13,725 nucleotides of DNA from a bacterium (GTDB taxonomy: Bacteria; Armatimonadota; Chthonomonadetes; Chthonomonadales; Chthonomonadaceae). Shown here piece by piece: positions 5,887 to 13,725 of this stretch; within the stretch, counting starts at the first letter, position 1, and the number at the start of each line of letters is the position of its first letter. The notes below the pieces were generated by a model. That model was given only the letters and a program-made list of their open reading frames with translations, was not told where the DNA came from and did no database searches. The translations under genes and the position numbers were made by a program. Location: contig JAJZFK010000450.1 of assembly GCA_021805405.1 (NCBI GenBank), forward strand, positions 1-13,725, read 5' to 3'.

Positions 5887-6105
5887 TCAGGCGGATATAT
5901 CCAGGTGTCCACTAGTCGATTCAGTAGATGGAGCTGAGGTGGCCTCGGTGGCTGTTTCTATTGCGCTACTTGTTACGGTTATGCGCGTGCGTATATTCTG
6001 AAGCCGTTGCGAGATTTGGTCCTCTAGCTGTTTTTCAAGTTTCTGTGGCCGTGATTGATAGCTTGAATAAGTGGCATATCCCACGTTGCCAATTTTACCA
6101 GTCAT
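5887..6105 (-). CDS. 72-residue protein of unknown function, paralogue of the gene at 4957-5175
   Basis: This is the second member of the small unrecognised family. The start at 6105 is chosen because GGAGA lies eight bases upstream. An in-frame ATG at 6120 has no ribosome binding site of its own, and 6105 gives 72 residues, exactly the length of the paralogue. The N-terminal part is Tyr/Ser/Gly-rich (VGYATYSSYQSR). Residues 23-42 (LEKQLEDQISQRLQNIRTRI) form a probable amphipathic or coiled-coil helix; against the paralogue 7 of 20 positions are identical and most others conservative. Residues 43-66 are a Ser/Thr/Glu/Ala-rich, probably disordered linker, and the protein ends GHLDISA. There is no signal peptide, membrane segment or cysteine. 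The short Asp-Ile-Ser-type tail faintly recalls YjfB-like small motility proteins, but nothing else matches. It is divergent from the GH2 gene and followed by a terminator. Confidence 0.7.
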   Translation of the reverse strand: MTGKIGNVGYATYSSYQSRPQKLEKQLEDQISQRLQNIRTRITVTSSAIETATEATSAPSTESTSGHLDISA

Positions 6106-6113
6106 ACTCAATG

Positions 6114-6118
6114 TCTCC
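6114..6118 (-). promoter_or_regulatory. Ribosome binding site deciding the small-gene start at 6105
   Basis: GGAGA on the minus strand lies eight bases before the ATG at 6105 and overlaps the upstream in-frame ATG at 6120, which lacks its own site. Confidence 0.55.
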
Positions 6119-6511
6119 ATAAAGGCACGCTACTAATGTCTTCACTTTCATAACTACATGTATGATGCCCCAATGTATATTTTTGTTCTAAAACCAAGAA
6201 AAATTACCTGTATTTTAGGATTTCCTCGATTTATTCTTCGTGACATACCGATTGTCATGCCTAAATTGACGTTTCGGCCTCCTTAAACCTAGGAATGCCA
6301 TACAATTGCGACCGGTCACTATTTCCCACGTACCTGTTGACCAATGGTAGCAGCTTGCGGGTGACTGAGCAAATATTGACTGGCGGGCCGTTCAGAGTTT
6401 GTAACGGATCCGAACTAATTTCGTGGTTTACTCACAATATGCGGGAATTAGCAGGTATAAACATTCGAGAACAACCAAAACATGAACGTTATGGTTGAGA
6501 TTTGTGCCAAT

Positions 6512-6516
6512 GGAGG
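6512..6516 (+). promoter_or_regulatory. Ribosome binding site deciding the GH2 TTG start at 6526
   Basis: GGAGG lies nine bases before TTG 6526, the same spacing as at anmK, which also starts with TTG. The upstream in-frame TTG at 6502 has no such site and would add eight residues before the signal peptide. Confidence 0.65.
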
Positions 6517-6525
6517 AATGTCCTG

Positions 6526-9339
6526 TTGGATTCCAGAATTACACAAGCCCTATCGTGCTGTACAGTGGCTGCGATGTTAATATTACTACCAGCTACACAG
6601 TGTTCTGCAGCAACAGGGTCGTTTAGCGGGAGTAAGCAGCGCTTTGACTCCGGATGGAAGTTTCATCGAGGTGATTTCGCGGACTCTGCGGGTGGACCAC
6701 TCGTCACCAACTGGTTGTGGAAGCCCGATAGCGATACCTTGCCGAACGACGCTGCAGTAGATGCGGCTCCAAATCTCGATACAAGCACCGGCGGTTGGCA
6801 GTCGGCAAATTACGACGATGTATTTCATGGGCGGGTGGGCTTTGCATGGTACCGTGCTGTTCTGCCTCCTATCACCAGCCGCAAAACATTGTTGCAGTTC
6901 ACCAACGTCGACGACAACGGTACCATCTATGTGAACGGCATTCTGGTTGGCCATCATGAAGGCTGGGATACCAGGTTCAAGGTAGATATCAGTAGAGCCG
7001 TTCACGCTAATGCTCGTAACGTGGTTGCAGTGCTTGTGCAGAATACAGGTGGAGGCGGTGGCCTAAATGGCCCTGTTTCGGTAGTAAGCCGGCGCGTAAA
7101 AGTTCCTATGGAAGCTATGCCTGCCTATTCTGATAGCGCGTGGCGTTCCGTACAACTTCCCCAAGACTTTATCGTGAGCACACCGTTTTCCCCTAATGCT
7201 AACACTAGTCATGGTTTTCATCCCGTAATGGTGGGCTGGTACCGCAAGAACTGTACAATACCGGCAGATGCGCGCGGCCGTGAAATCTGGCTGAATTTTG
7301 AAGGCATCTACCGCGATGCCATGATCTGGATTAACGGCAAGTACGTAGGTGACCACCCATCTGGCTACACTCCCTATCGCCCAAACATTACTTCGTACCT
7401 TCACTACGGTGGTTCCAATGTGATTGCAGTACGGGTGGACCCAACGGAATTTGAGGGTTGGTGGTACGAAGGTGGGGGCATCTACCGCCATGTTTGGCTT
7501 GAGGAGCGAAACGCCCTGCGTGTTCAGCATTGGGGCACCTACATTATCTCGAATGTGCACAATGTAACTTCGGCGAATCCTTCGGCAGACCTTGACATTC
7601 AGACCACCGTGACGAACAGTAGCTTAAAGCCAGCAACGGCCCACCTCGTTTCGCGCGTTATTAATCCTCATGGGGTTACAACGGCTACCGTGCGTGTAAC
7701 CATTGCACTCATGCCACATGCATCGCGAACAGTTAACAATCACGTACATTTAGCAACCGCAGACCTATGGTCCCTGCAACATCGCAACCTGTACCGCCTG
7801 GTCTCCATCGTTTCTAGAGGTGCGACAGTTACTGATGAACACTTCACCACATTTGGCGTCCGCACCATTTCGTTTAACGCGAACACAGGTTTCTACCTTA
7901 ATGGTAAGCCTGTAAAGCTTAAGGGAACATGCAATCATCAGGATTTCGCAGGAGTGGGTATTGGAGTTCCAGATTACGTGTTTAAATACCGTGTAGAGCG
8001 ACTGAAACAGATGGGCTCTAATGCTTACCGGTGTTCACACAATCCGCCAGCTTCAGAACTACTCGACCAGTGTGACAGCCAGGGAATGCTGGTGATGGAC
8101 GAGAACCGACACCTTGGTGACACCTATGCTGCAAAATCCGGCCCTACAACCACAGCGGGAAACCTCGCCGACCTTAAGGAGATGGTGCTCCGGGATCGCA
8201 ATCATCCAAGCATCATCATGTGGTCTATGTGCAATGAGGAGCCACTACAGAGTTCGGCTACAGGCGCACGCATCTTCGCGGCTATGCGTAACGTCACACT
8301 CGCGCTAGACCCTACCCGGCCGGTGACCTGTGCCATGAATGGAGGTTGGGGCCAGGGCATTTCTAACGTGGAGGATCTGCAGGGGTGCAACTACAATCCT
8401 TCAAGTTACGACCGTTTCCATGCGCAGTTTCCCAACAAGCCTATGTATGGCAGTGAGGTGGGCAGCACTGTCTCCACTCGCGGCATCTACACCAATAGCC
8501 GAAAATTAGGCTATGTAAGCGCTTACGACGTGAATGCTCCATCCTGGGCACAGACCGCAGAGGTTACCTGGGCAGCAATCGCCTCGCGACCGTTCGTGGC
8601 AGGCGGGTTTGTGTGGACAGGATTCGACTATCGCGGTGAACCCACGCCGTACGGCTGGCCGTGCGTCAACAGCCATTTCGGCATACTGGATATGTGCGGT
8701 TTTGCCAAGGACAACTACTACTACTACAAGGCATGGTGGGGTACCAAGCCTCTGGTTCATATACTTCCCCATTGGAACTGGGGAGGAAAGGATGGGCAGA
8801 ACATTAGCGTGTGGTGCTATTCCGCCTGCCATAAAGTAGAACTCTTCCTGAATGGCAAGAGCCTTGGAATACAGCCCATGCCGAAATACGGCCACGTGGA
8901 ATGGAGTGTTCCTTACGAGCCGGGAACACTTGTAGCGAAAGCATACACAGGTGGCAAGCTACTGGCTACTGATACCGTATCGACAACAGGTCCAGCTGCA
9001 GCGATCCGGCTAGTCCCACTACGCAAGACGATTGCGGCCGATAACGAGGACGTTCAACTCGTTAAGGTTGAGGTGGTTGACAGCCACGGGCGTGTAGTAC
9101 CCACCGCGGGTAACGCCGTGAATTTTCACGTAAGCGGCCCCGCAGAGCTCGATGGCGTTGCGAATGGTGACCCAAGCGACCATGAGAGCGACAGAGGAAG
9201 CAGCCGCAAAGCGTTTAACGGCCTATGCATGGTGATAGTTCGTGCAGGATCTCATCCGGGTACAATCACGTTAAATGCTGATTCTGATGGGTTAGCTTCT
9301 GCTCATTTCACCTTCAGTAGCAGGGCACGCACGCCATAA
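6526..9339 (+). CDS. Secreted GH2 glycoside hydrolase, beta-galactosidase type, with an inserted N-terminal domain
   Basis: This 937-residue exported enzyme probably removes terminal beta-linked sugars (galactose or a related residue) from oligosaccharides; the exact substrate cannot be read. Residues 1-28 are a signal peptide (hydrophobic core VAAMLILLP, cleavage after QCSA). FDSGWKFHRGD (about 38-48) opens the GH2 sugar-binding domain, but its usual continuation (YSDSAWRSVQLPQDF) comes only at about 201. The roughly 150 residues between contain a second jelly-roll-like unit. The immunoglobulin-like domain follows. The TIM barrel starts near 455 (NGKPVKLKGTCNHQDF). E571 in WSMCNEEP is the acid/base and E644 in YGSEVGSTVSTRG the nucleophile; both are present. 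The tail has a DUF4982-like domain (VELFLNGKSLG) and a C-terminal GH2 C5-like beta domain (NGDPSDHESDRG, RKAFNGLCMVIV). The TTG start is chosen from GGAGG at 6512-6516. It is a lone gene, ending before a strong terminator. Confidence 0.93.
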   Translation: MDSRITQALSCCTVAAMLILLPATQCSAATGSFSGSKQRFDSGWKFHRGDFADSAGGPLVTNWLWKPDSDTLPNDAAVDAAPNLDTSTGGWQSANYDDVFHGRVGFAWYRAVLPPITSRKTLLQFTNVDDNGTIYVNGILVGHHEGWDTRFKVDISRAVHANARNVVAVLVQNTGGGGGLNGPVSVVSRRVKVPMEAMPAYSDSAWRSVQLPQDFIVSTPFSPNANTSHGFHPVMVGWYRKNCTIPADARGREIWLNFEGIYRDAMIWINGKYVGDHPSGYTPYRPNITSYLHYGGSNVIAVRVDPTEFEGWWYEGGGIYRHVWLEERNALRVQHWGTYIISNVHNVTSANPSADLDIQTTVTNSSLKPATAHLVSRVINPHGVTTATVRVTIALMPHASRTVNNHVHLATADLWSLQHRNLYRLVSIVSRGATVTDEHFTTFGVRTISFNANTGFYLNGKPVKLKGTCNHQDFAGVGIGVPDYVFKYRVERLKQMGSNAYRCSHNPPASELLDQCDSQGMLVMDENRHLGDTYAAKSGPTTTAGNLADLKEMVLRDRNHPSIIMWSMCNEEPLQSSATGARIFAAMRNVTLALDPTRPVTCAMNGGWGQGISNVEDLQGCNYNPSSYDRFHAQFPNKPMYGSEVGSTVSTRGIYTNSRKLGYVSAYDVNAPSWAQTAEVTWAAIASRPFVAGGFVWTGFDYRGEPTPYGWPCVNSHFGILDMCGFAKDNYYYYKAWWGTKPLVHILPHWNWGGKDGQNISVWCYSACHKVELFLNGKSLGIQPMPKYGHVEWSVPYEPGTLVAKAYTGGKLLATDTVSTTGPAAAIRLVPLRKTIAADNEDVQLVKVEVVDSHGRVVPTAGNAVNFHVSGPAELDGVANGDPSDHESDRGSSRKAFNGLCMVIVRAGSHPGTITLNADSDGLASAHFTFSSRARTP

Positions 9340-9350
9340 GGCGTTACATC

Positions 9351-9387
9351 AAAAAAGGGGCCCGGTCATTACTGACCCGGGCCCTTG
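9351..9387. terminator. Strong bidirectional terminator between GH2 and aldo/keto reductase genes
   Basis: GGTCA (9364-9368) pairs with TGACC (9373-9377) around TTAC, and the GC-rich flanks GGGCCC (9358-9363) and GGGCCC (9379-9384) extend the stem with single-base bulges, closed by AA/TT. On the minus strand the stem is followed by TTTTTT (9356-9351), a classic terminator for the reductase gene. On the plus strand TTGTTT follows, adequate for the GH2 gene. Confidence 0.85.
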
Positions 9388-9427
9388 TTTATGTCAAGTG
9401 AACCTCTAATGATTTTCCTTACGTATG

Positions 9428-10384
9428 CTAAGGAACATTGGTGCCGCGTGCCGCCACCCACAGTTTGTACCAGTCTTGCCTGGTAAGCTGAATGGCACCT
9501 GCAGCAGCAGCCTCTTTGATATGGTCGGGATTTGTGCTGCCAACCAGTGGGATAATGCCTGCGGGATGGCTCAGCAGCCAGGCCACCGCAAATTGCGCTG
9601 GAGACGCATCCCCATATGCTGGCGCAAGCTCTTTCATCGTTGCAAGTATCCGCTCTATCACTGCCCGTTGGTGGTGATCTGATGGGACCTCCCGATGGCC
9701 GGTTAACCACCCTCTTCCCACTGGGCTATAGGCTAGCGGCGTAATTCCGAGCTCCAGGCATTGGTCTAGCACGCCGTCTCCGTTACCGCCGGCTGCACCT
9801 TCATAGATAGGATCCAGCCTTAAAAGCGAGATCTCAATCTGGTTGGAAACGATGGGAGCCCGTAAGTACCGACGTAGCGCGAGAACCTGTTGTGGATAGT
9901 AGTTGGAAACACCGATCATGCGAACCAATCCACTACTAACAAGATCATCCAGCATAGCAGCGGTTTTAGCGGGGTGCGTAAGCGGATCTGGTCGATGAAG
10001 CTGGTACAGGTCCACGTAATCCAGCCCCATGCGCGTAAGCGAGCCTTCAATGGACGTGCGAATATAGGCAGGGTCGTGCTCGTAAAACCCGCGGCGTATC
10101 CCCACCTTCGTGGCAATAAACATCTTTTCACGGCTGCCTGGCAACGCCATTAGGCACTCTTTAAACACCGTTTCACATGCGGTACCACCGTAAATATCAG
10201 CGTGATCAAAAAAGGTGATACCGCACTGCAGGGAAGTTTCGATCGCCTTAACTGCTTTTCGAATGTTATCGGGCCCCACCGAATTGGGGTCCCAGGTTCC
10301 TGCAAGCCCCATACACCCCAGTGCGATTCGGGATACCTGTACACCGGTGCACCCGAACGCCTGCAGCGGAATTCCACTTGTCAT
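9428..10384 (-). CDS. Aldo/keto reductase, YdhF-like
   Basis: A 318-residue cytoplasmic NAD(P)H-dependent oxidoreductase of the aldo/keto reductase superfamily (TIM barrel), reducing aldehydes or ketones; the physiological substrate is unknown. The catalytic tetrad is complete: D60 and Y65 in FFDHADIYGG, K93 in IATKVG, and H130 in LYQLHRPD. GVSNYYP and the C-terminal cofactor region IIPLVGSTNPDHI fit the family. FDHADIYGG and the overall length are closest to the E. coli YdhF type, from memory. The ATG at 10384 has an ideal AGGAGG five bases upstream. The gene lies 94 bases after dnaE on the same strand with no obvious terminator between, so read-through from dnaE is possible. It ends at a strong terminator. 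No functional link to dnaE is evident. Confidence 0.94.
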   Translation of the reverse strand: MTSGIPLQAFGCTGVQVSRIALGCMGLAGTWDPNSVGPDNIRKAVKAIETSLQCGITFFDHADIYGGTACETVFKECLMALPGSREKMFIATKVGIRRGFYEHDPAYIRTSIEGSLTRMGLDYVDLYQLHRPDPLTHPAKTAAMLDDLVSSGLVRMIGVSNYYPQQVLALRRYLRAPIVSNQIEISLLRLDPIYEGAAGGNGDGVLDQCLELGITPLAYSPVGRGWLTGHREVPSDHHQRAVIERILATMKELAPAYGDASPAQFAVAWLLSHPAGIIPLVGSTNPDHIKEAAAAGAIQLTRQDWYKLWVAARGTNVP

Positions 10385-10425
10385 ACGTGCCTCCTGATTA
10401 TGAGTGAGTTACGATTTCGCGGTGA

Positions 10426-10446
10426 ATTGCGCAATACCTGCAGGTA
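10426..10446. repeat. Two abutting perfect palindromes upstream of the aldo/keto reductase
   Basis: ATTGCGCAAT (10426-10435) and TACCTGCAGGTA (10435-10446) are each perfectly self-complementary and share one base. They lie 42-62 bases upstream of the reductase start, where a promoter is expected; on the minus strand TTGCGC could serve as a -35, with a poor TAACTC 17 bases on. An operator for a dimeric repressor is plausible. Neither has a loop, so they are not terminator hairpins. Confidence 0.4.
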
Positions 10447-10478
10447 CAGTGATGCGGCCTGAATTAAACGGCACTCTG

Positions 10479-13400
10479 TTATTCCTGCCAAACGCACTGC
10501 CTACCCAATAGCGACTCGAGCTGCTGTCGGAATGAATCGGAATAGTCTGCAAACAGTTCTGTCTTCACCTCGTACCTTGTGCTATGATCGCGAAGCTCCA
10601 GGAAAATTGGCAGGCCCGCCTGGCCAGGCTTTTTGTGGTGCTCCATTGTTTCGCGCACCATCTTCAGCCGATCACTTGCAACGCCCTCCAGCTTCACCAC
10701 GATCTTGCTGGTACCACCGTTTTTGCCGACTGCGCTACCCAGGGGCTGCATTCCGTCTACCAGTAGTTCAGCAACTCGGTCACCATCGTCGCCGTCCCGC
10801 ACGCGCTCCCGGTAACTAATCTTCGCTTCTAGAATGACAGCGCGATCCTTTTCAATAATGTCACGGTATTTTGCGTACGAAGTGGGGAACATCGTGCAGG
10901 ATACCTGCCCGGTAAGGTCCTCCAGAGTAAAGAAAACCATAGCCTCGCCAGACTTTTTAGAAGTGAACGGTTTAACTTGCGTCAACATTCCCCCGACTTT
11001 TACTTCCTTTTTGTCCGGCAGTTCCGATAGTTCTGCAACACGTACTACCCCGGCTTTAGCCAGAACAGGGGTGTATTCCTGCAGGGGATGATCGGTAAGG
11101 TACATACCCAGCAAATCTCGCTCATAGCCCAGTAGCTGCGCGCGTGAAAACTCCGGAATGTTAGGAATGGCAACGACTGAGCTATGAACTTCATTCGTAT
11201 CGCCAAACATATCATCCAGCGATCCTTGCCCCAGTTTTTTAGACCGCTGAAGCTGAGTAGCCTGCGCGATGCAGTCGTCTAGTGCTTCACATAGTGCCCG
11301 GCGGTTACCGTGACCCGGCAGGCTGGAAAACGCGCCTGCATGAGCAAGCGTTTCTATCACAGATTTTGTAACGCCGCCGGCTTCCGATGCCGTAGTTCGG
11401 TTACAGAAATCCTCCAGGCTGGCGAATGGCCCTTCATTACGTGCATACAGAATGGCATCGACCGCCGCTTTCCCCACATTTTTTATAGCCGCAAGCCCGT
11501 AACGTATGGCTCGCTGCCCCGGTTCCACCGTGAAGTCTGCGCCACTTGCGTTAATGTCTGGGGGCAAAACTGGTATCGACATCCGTTTGCACTCATCCAT
11601 ACATGTAACGAGTTTGTCAGATTTATCCAGGAAGCAGGCCATAAGGGCAGCCATATATTCCAGCGGAAAATTAGCCTTAAGGTAGGCAGTCTGGTAAGCC
11701 ACCATAGCGTAACATACAGCATGGGCCTTGTTAAAGGCGTAGCCTGCAAATGGCTCCATGAGGTCGAAAATCTCGTCGGCCTTTTGTTTGGAGATATTGT
11801 TGGCAGCGGCACCTTCAATAAACTTTTCGCGCTGTTTCACCATCTCTTCTTTTTTCTTCTTACCCATAGCGCGACGAAGTACATCTGCCTGCCCAAGCGT
11901 GTACCCTGCAATAATCTGGGCGATACGCATTACCTGGTCCTGGTAAACGATAACTCCGTAGGTCTCTTCCAGGAGGTCTTTCAGCAACGGATGCGGATAC
12001 TCTATCTTCTCCTGCCCATGCTTGCAGCGAATGAACCGGGGAATATGCGCCATCGGCCCCGGACGGTACAGCGCTACCATCGCCGCAACTTCCCGAACGT
12101 TACCGGGCTGCAGTTCCTGAATGTAACGCCTCATCTGTGGAGACTCTAGCTGAAAAACGCCTACGCAGTCACCACGAGCGAGCAGCTCGTACGTCCTGGT
12201 GTCATCCAGTGGTAGTTTACGCACATCCAGGGTGGTTCCCGTGCTCTGCTCCACGTTTCGCACTGCCTGTGCCAGAATTGAGAGGTTGATGAGGCCCAGG
12301 AAGTCCATTTTCAAAAGGCCAATTTTCTCTAGCATGCCTGCAGGGTACTGCGTTACACAACCGCCATCTGTCGATTTCTGCAGCGGCGTATAGTTGACCA
12401 GCGGCTCATGGGAAATAATAACACCTGCCGCATGAACGGAGGAGTGTCTAGATATGCCTTCTAGTCGTCGTGCTGTGTCAATGAGCTTTCTAGCCGCGGG
12501 CTCTTGCTGATAGACGGCGCTAAACTCCTGGTTAGCCTCCATGGTCTTGTCAATTGTCATGCCCACTGGGATGGTGGGGATCATTTTACACAGGCGTTCT
12601 ACGTCGGGAATTGCGTAGCCAAGTGCCCTCCCCGCATCCTTCAGGACGGCGCGCGCAGCCAGTGTACCAAAAGTTACGATCTGTGCGACACGCGCCTCGG
12701 TTGGGTCGTTCTGATTAGGGCTGTATTTCTGCGTTACGTACTCGATAACCTCCGACCGCCTCGCGTCCTCAAAGTCCATATCCACGTCTGGCATCTGTAC
12801 ACGTTCAGGGTTTAGGAACCTCTCGAACGTGAGGCCGTATTCCACAGGATCAATATCTGTAATTCCCACCAGGTACGAGGTTAAGCTTCCTGCCGCAGAC
12901 CCGCGAACACCGAAAAATATTCCCTTGTTCGCAGCAAAATCCGCAAAGTCACGCACAATCAGGATGTATTGTGAGAAGCCGGTAGACTGGATAATGCCCA
13001 GTTCGTATTCCAGTCGTTCCGACACCTGTGGTGGAGGAGTACTGCCAAACCTGTTGGCAAGGCCCTCATAGGAGAGTTGTGTAAGGTACTCATGTGGTGA
13101 GAGATGATCTGGTATACCCGGAGACGGAAGGGGGCATCGTCCAAATTCTAAATCGACGTTGCAGCGTTCCGCTATACCAAGCGTATTTTCAATGCAATGG
13201 CGATCCATCGCACCAAAAAGCTCCTTCATCTGCTGCGAGCTTTTCAGGTAGAATTCCTGCGTAGCATAACGCAGCCTGTTTTCGTCGGTTACCGTAGCCC
13301 CTGTTCCAATGCAGAGCAGAATATCGTGAGCGTCCGCGTCTCCAGCTGTGAGGTAGTGCACGTCGTTGGAGCAGATTACCGGCAGGTGCAATTCCCGTGC

Positions 13401-13725
13401 AATTTTCATCAGCTGCTCGTTACAGTGTATCTGCTCCGGCAGGTTGTGATTCTGCAATTCTACGTAGTAGTTCTCAGCGCCAAATATGTCGCGGTAAAAT
13501 GCGCACGCATCTCTTGCCTTATCGTAATCGTTGTGGAGCAGTGCCTGGTTGATCTCGCTGCCAAGGCAGGCGGTCGTAGCGATAATGCCCTCGCCATACT
13601 TCTGAAGCAGTTGGCGGTCTATTCTAGGCTTGTAGTAGAAGCCCTCAAGCGCGGCGATAGACGTAAGCTTCAACAGGTTACGGTAGCCTGTATTGTTGCG
13701 TGCCAGGAGAACCATATGGTATGGG
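10479..13725 (-). CDS. dnaE: DNA polymerase III alpha subunit, N-terminus outside window
   Basis: This is the catalytic subunit of the replicative C-family DNA polymerase. The frame stays open through the right edge (codons for PYH precede the internal ATG at 13715), so 1081 residues are visible and the first part of the PHP domain, perhaps 90 residues, is missing. The rest of the PHP domain includes YHMVLLARN and CSNDVHYLTAGDADAHD. The polymerase core has FFGVRGSAAGSL. PDVDMDFED supplies two catalytic Asp (codons at 12780-12782 and 12774-12776), and LLKMDFLGL supplies the third (12303-12305). The fingers region follows (MGKKKKEEMVKQREKF, then GYAFNKAHAVCYAMVAYQTAYLKA). A helix-hairpin-helix unit (YGLAAIKNVGKAAV) and an OB fold (VKVGGMLTQVKPF...FFTLEDLTG) complete the DnaE order. 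No intein or frameshift is seen. The gene ends with TAA at 10479-10481. Confidence 0.97.
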   Translation of the reverse strand, partial: PYHMVLLARNNTGYRNLLKLTSIAALEGFYYKPRIDRQLLQKYGEGIIATTACLGSEINQALLHNDYDKARDACAFYRDIFGAENYYVELQNHNLPEQIHCNEQLMKIARELHLPVICSNDVHYLTAGDADAHDILLCIGTGATVTDENRLRYATQEFYLKSSQQMKELFGAMDRHCIENTLGIAERCNVDLEFGRCPLPSPGIPDHLSPHEYLTQLSYEGLANRFGSTPPPQVSERLEYELGIIQSTGFSQYILIVRDFADFAANKGIFFGVRGSAAGSLTSYLVGITDIDPVEYGLTFERFLNPERVQMPDVDMDFEDARRSEVIEYVTQKYSPNQNDPTEARVAQIVTFGTLAARAVLKDAGRALGYAIPDVERLCKMIPTIPVGMTIDKTMEANQEFSAVYQQEPAARKLIDTARRLEGISRHSSVHAAGVIISHEPLVNYTPLQKSTDGGCVTQYPAGMLEKIGLLKMDFLGLINLSILAQAVRNVEQSTGTTLDVRKLPLDDTRTYELLARGDCVGVFQLESPQMRRYIQELQPGNVREVAAMVALYRPGPMAHIPRFIRCKHGQEKIEYPHPLLKDLLEETYGVIVYQDQVMRIAQIIAGYTLGQADVLRRAMGKKKKEEMVKQREKFIEGAAANNISKQKADEIFDLMEPFAGYAFNKAHAVCYAMVAYQTAYLKANFPLEYMAALMACFLDKSDKLVTCMDECKRMSIPVLPPDINASGADFTVEPGQRAIRYGLAAIKNVGKAAVDAILYARNEGPFASLEDFCNRTTASEAGGVTKSVIETLAHAGAFSSLPGHGNRRALCEALDDCIAQATQLQRSKKLGQGSLDDMFGDTNEVHSSVVAIPNIPEFSRAQLLGYERDLLGMYLTDHPLQEYTPVLAKAGVVRVAELSELPDKKEVKVGGMLTQVKPFTSKKSGEAMVFFTLEDLTGQVSCTMFPTSYAKYRDIIEKDRAVILEAKISYRERVRDGDDGDRVAELLVDGMQPLGSAVGKNGGTSKIVVKLEGVASDRLKMVRETMEHHKKPGQAGLPIFLELRDHSTRYEVKTELFADYSDSFRQQLESLLGRQCVWQE

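Larger units (their letters stand above)
6106..6525. other. Divergent intergenic region between the small gene and the GH2 gene
   Basis: These 420 bases are AT-rich in the left half (6140-6240). A TTGACT (6376-6381) is a good -35 match for a plus-strand promoter, but the hexamer 17 bases on (TTGTAA, 6399-6404) is a poor -10. A 67-codon frame at 6295-6498 has no usable ribosome binding site or protein pattern and I do not call it. No RNA gene is seen. Confidence 0.4.

Noticed and set aside
6295..6498. 67-codon plus-strand frame upstream of the GH2 gene
   Set aside because: The only purine-rich site abuts the ATG and no protein pattern is seen; it lies in the probable promoter region.
7063..7560. 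165-codon minus-strand frame
   Set aside because: Antisense shadow of the GH2 coding sequence, which has intact domains there.
11310..12149. Long plus-strand frame of 279 codons
   Set aside because: It is antisense to the fully conserved polymerase region of dnaE and has Cys/His/Phe-rich shadow composition.

Overview
The window looks like chromosomal DNA of a free-living, polysaccharide-degrading Gram-negative-type bacterium. Two adjacent proteins carry a signal peptide and a PEP-CTERM-like tail (V-x-E-A, hydrophobic stretch, Arg cluster), the type of sorting signal read by exosortases in bacteria with an outer membrane. An anhydromuramic acid kinase fits recycling of peptidoglycan. Base composition is moderate, Shine-Dalgarno sites are common, and TTG is used as a start at least twice. 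Armatimonadota, Verrucomicrobiota and Planctomycetota are plausible hosts, but no marker here settles the phylum.

Layout from left to right. Bases 1-699 hold the C-terminal part of a GH5 exo-1,3-beta-glucanase-like enzyme (+), followed by a LysR-type regulator (+, 803-1723). Two PEP-CTERM secreted proteins lie on the minus strand (1761-2438 and 2669-3403); the second has a Cys...Gln-x-Ala-Ile-Trp pattern like internal-thioester domains. A 346-base divergent spacer leads to anmK (+, 3750-4910, TTG start). Then comes a mostly non-coding stretch of about 1.6 kb (4911-6525). It holds two minus-strand genes for 72-residue proteins that are clearly paralogous and not recognised, plus a cluster of RNA hairpins. 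A secreted GH2 beta-galactosidase-type enzyme (+, 6526-9339, TTG start) follows. A strong bidirectional terminator separates it from an aldo/keto reductase (-, 9428-10384). Upstream of that on the same strand is dnaE, the replicative DNA polymerase III alpha subunit (-, 10479 to beyond the right edge).

The GH5 and GH2 enzymes and the PEP-CTERM proteins point to extracellular or cell-surface handling of plant or fungal glycans. AnmK feeds recycled cell-wall amino sugar back into metabolism. Most genes look like single transcription units: nearly every one is followed closely by its own hairpin, and two hairpins overlap the stop codon. I see no mobile element, CRISPR array, tRNA or rRNA. The least explained parts are the paralogous 72-residue pair with its 711-base spacer, and the thioester-like PEP-CTERM protein.
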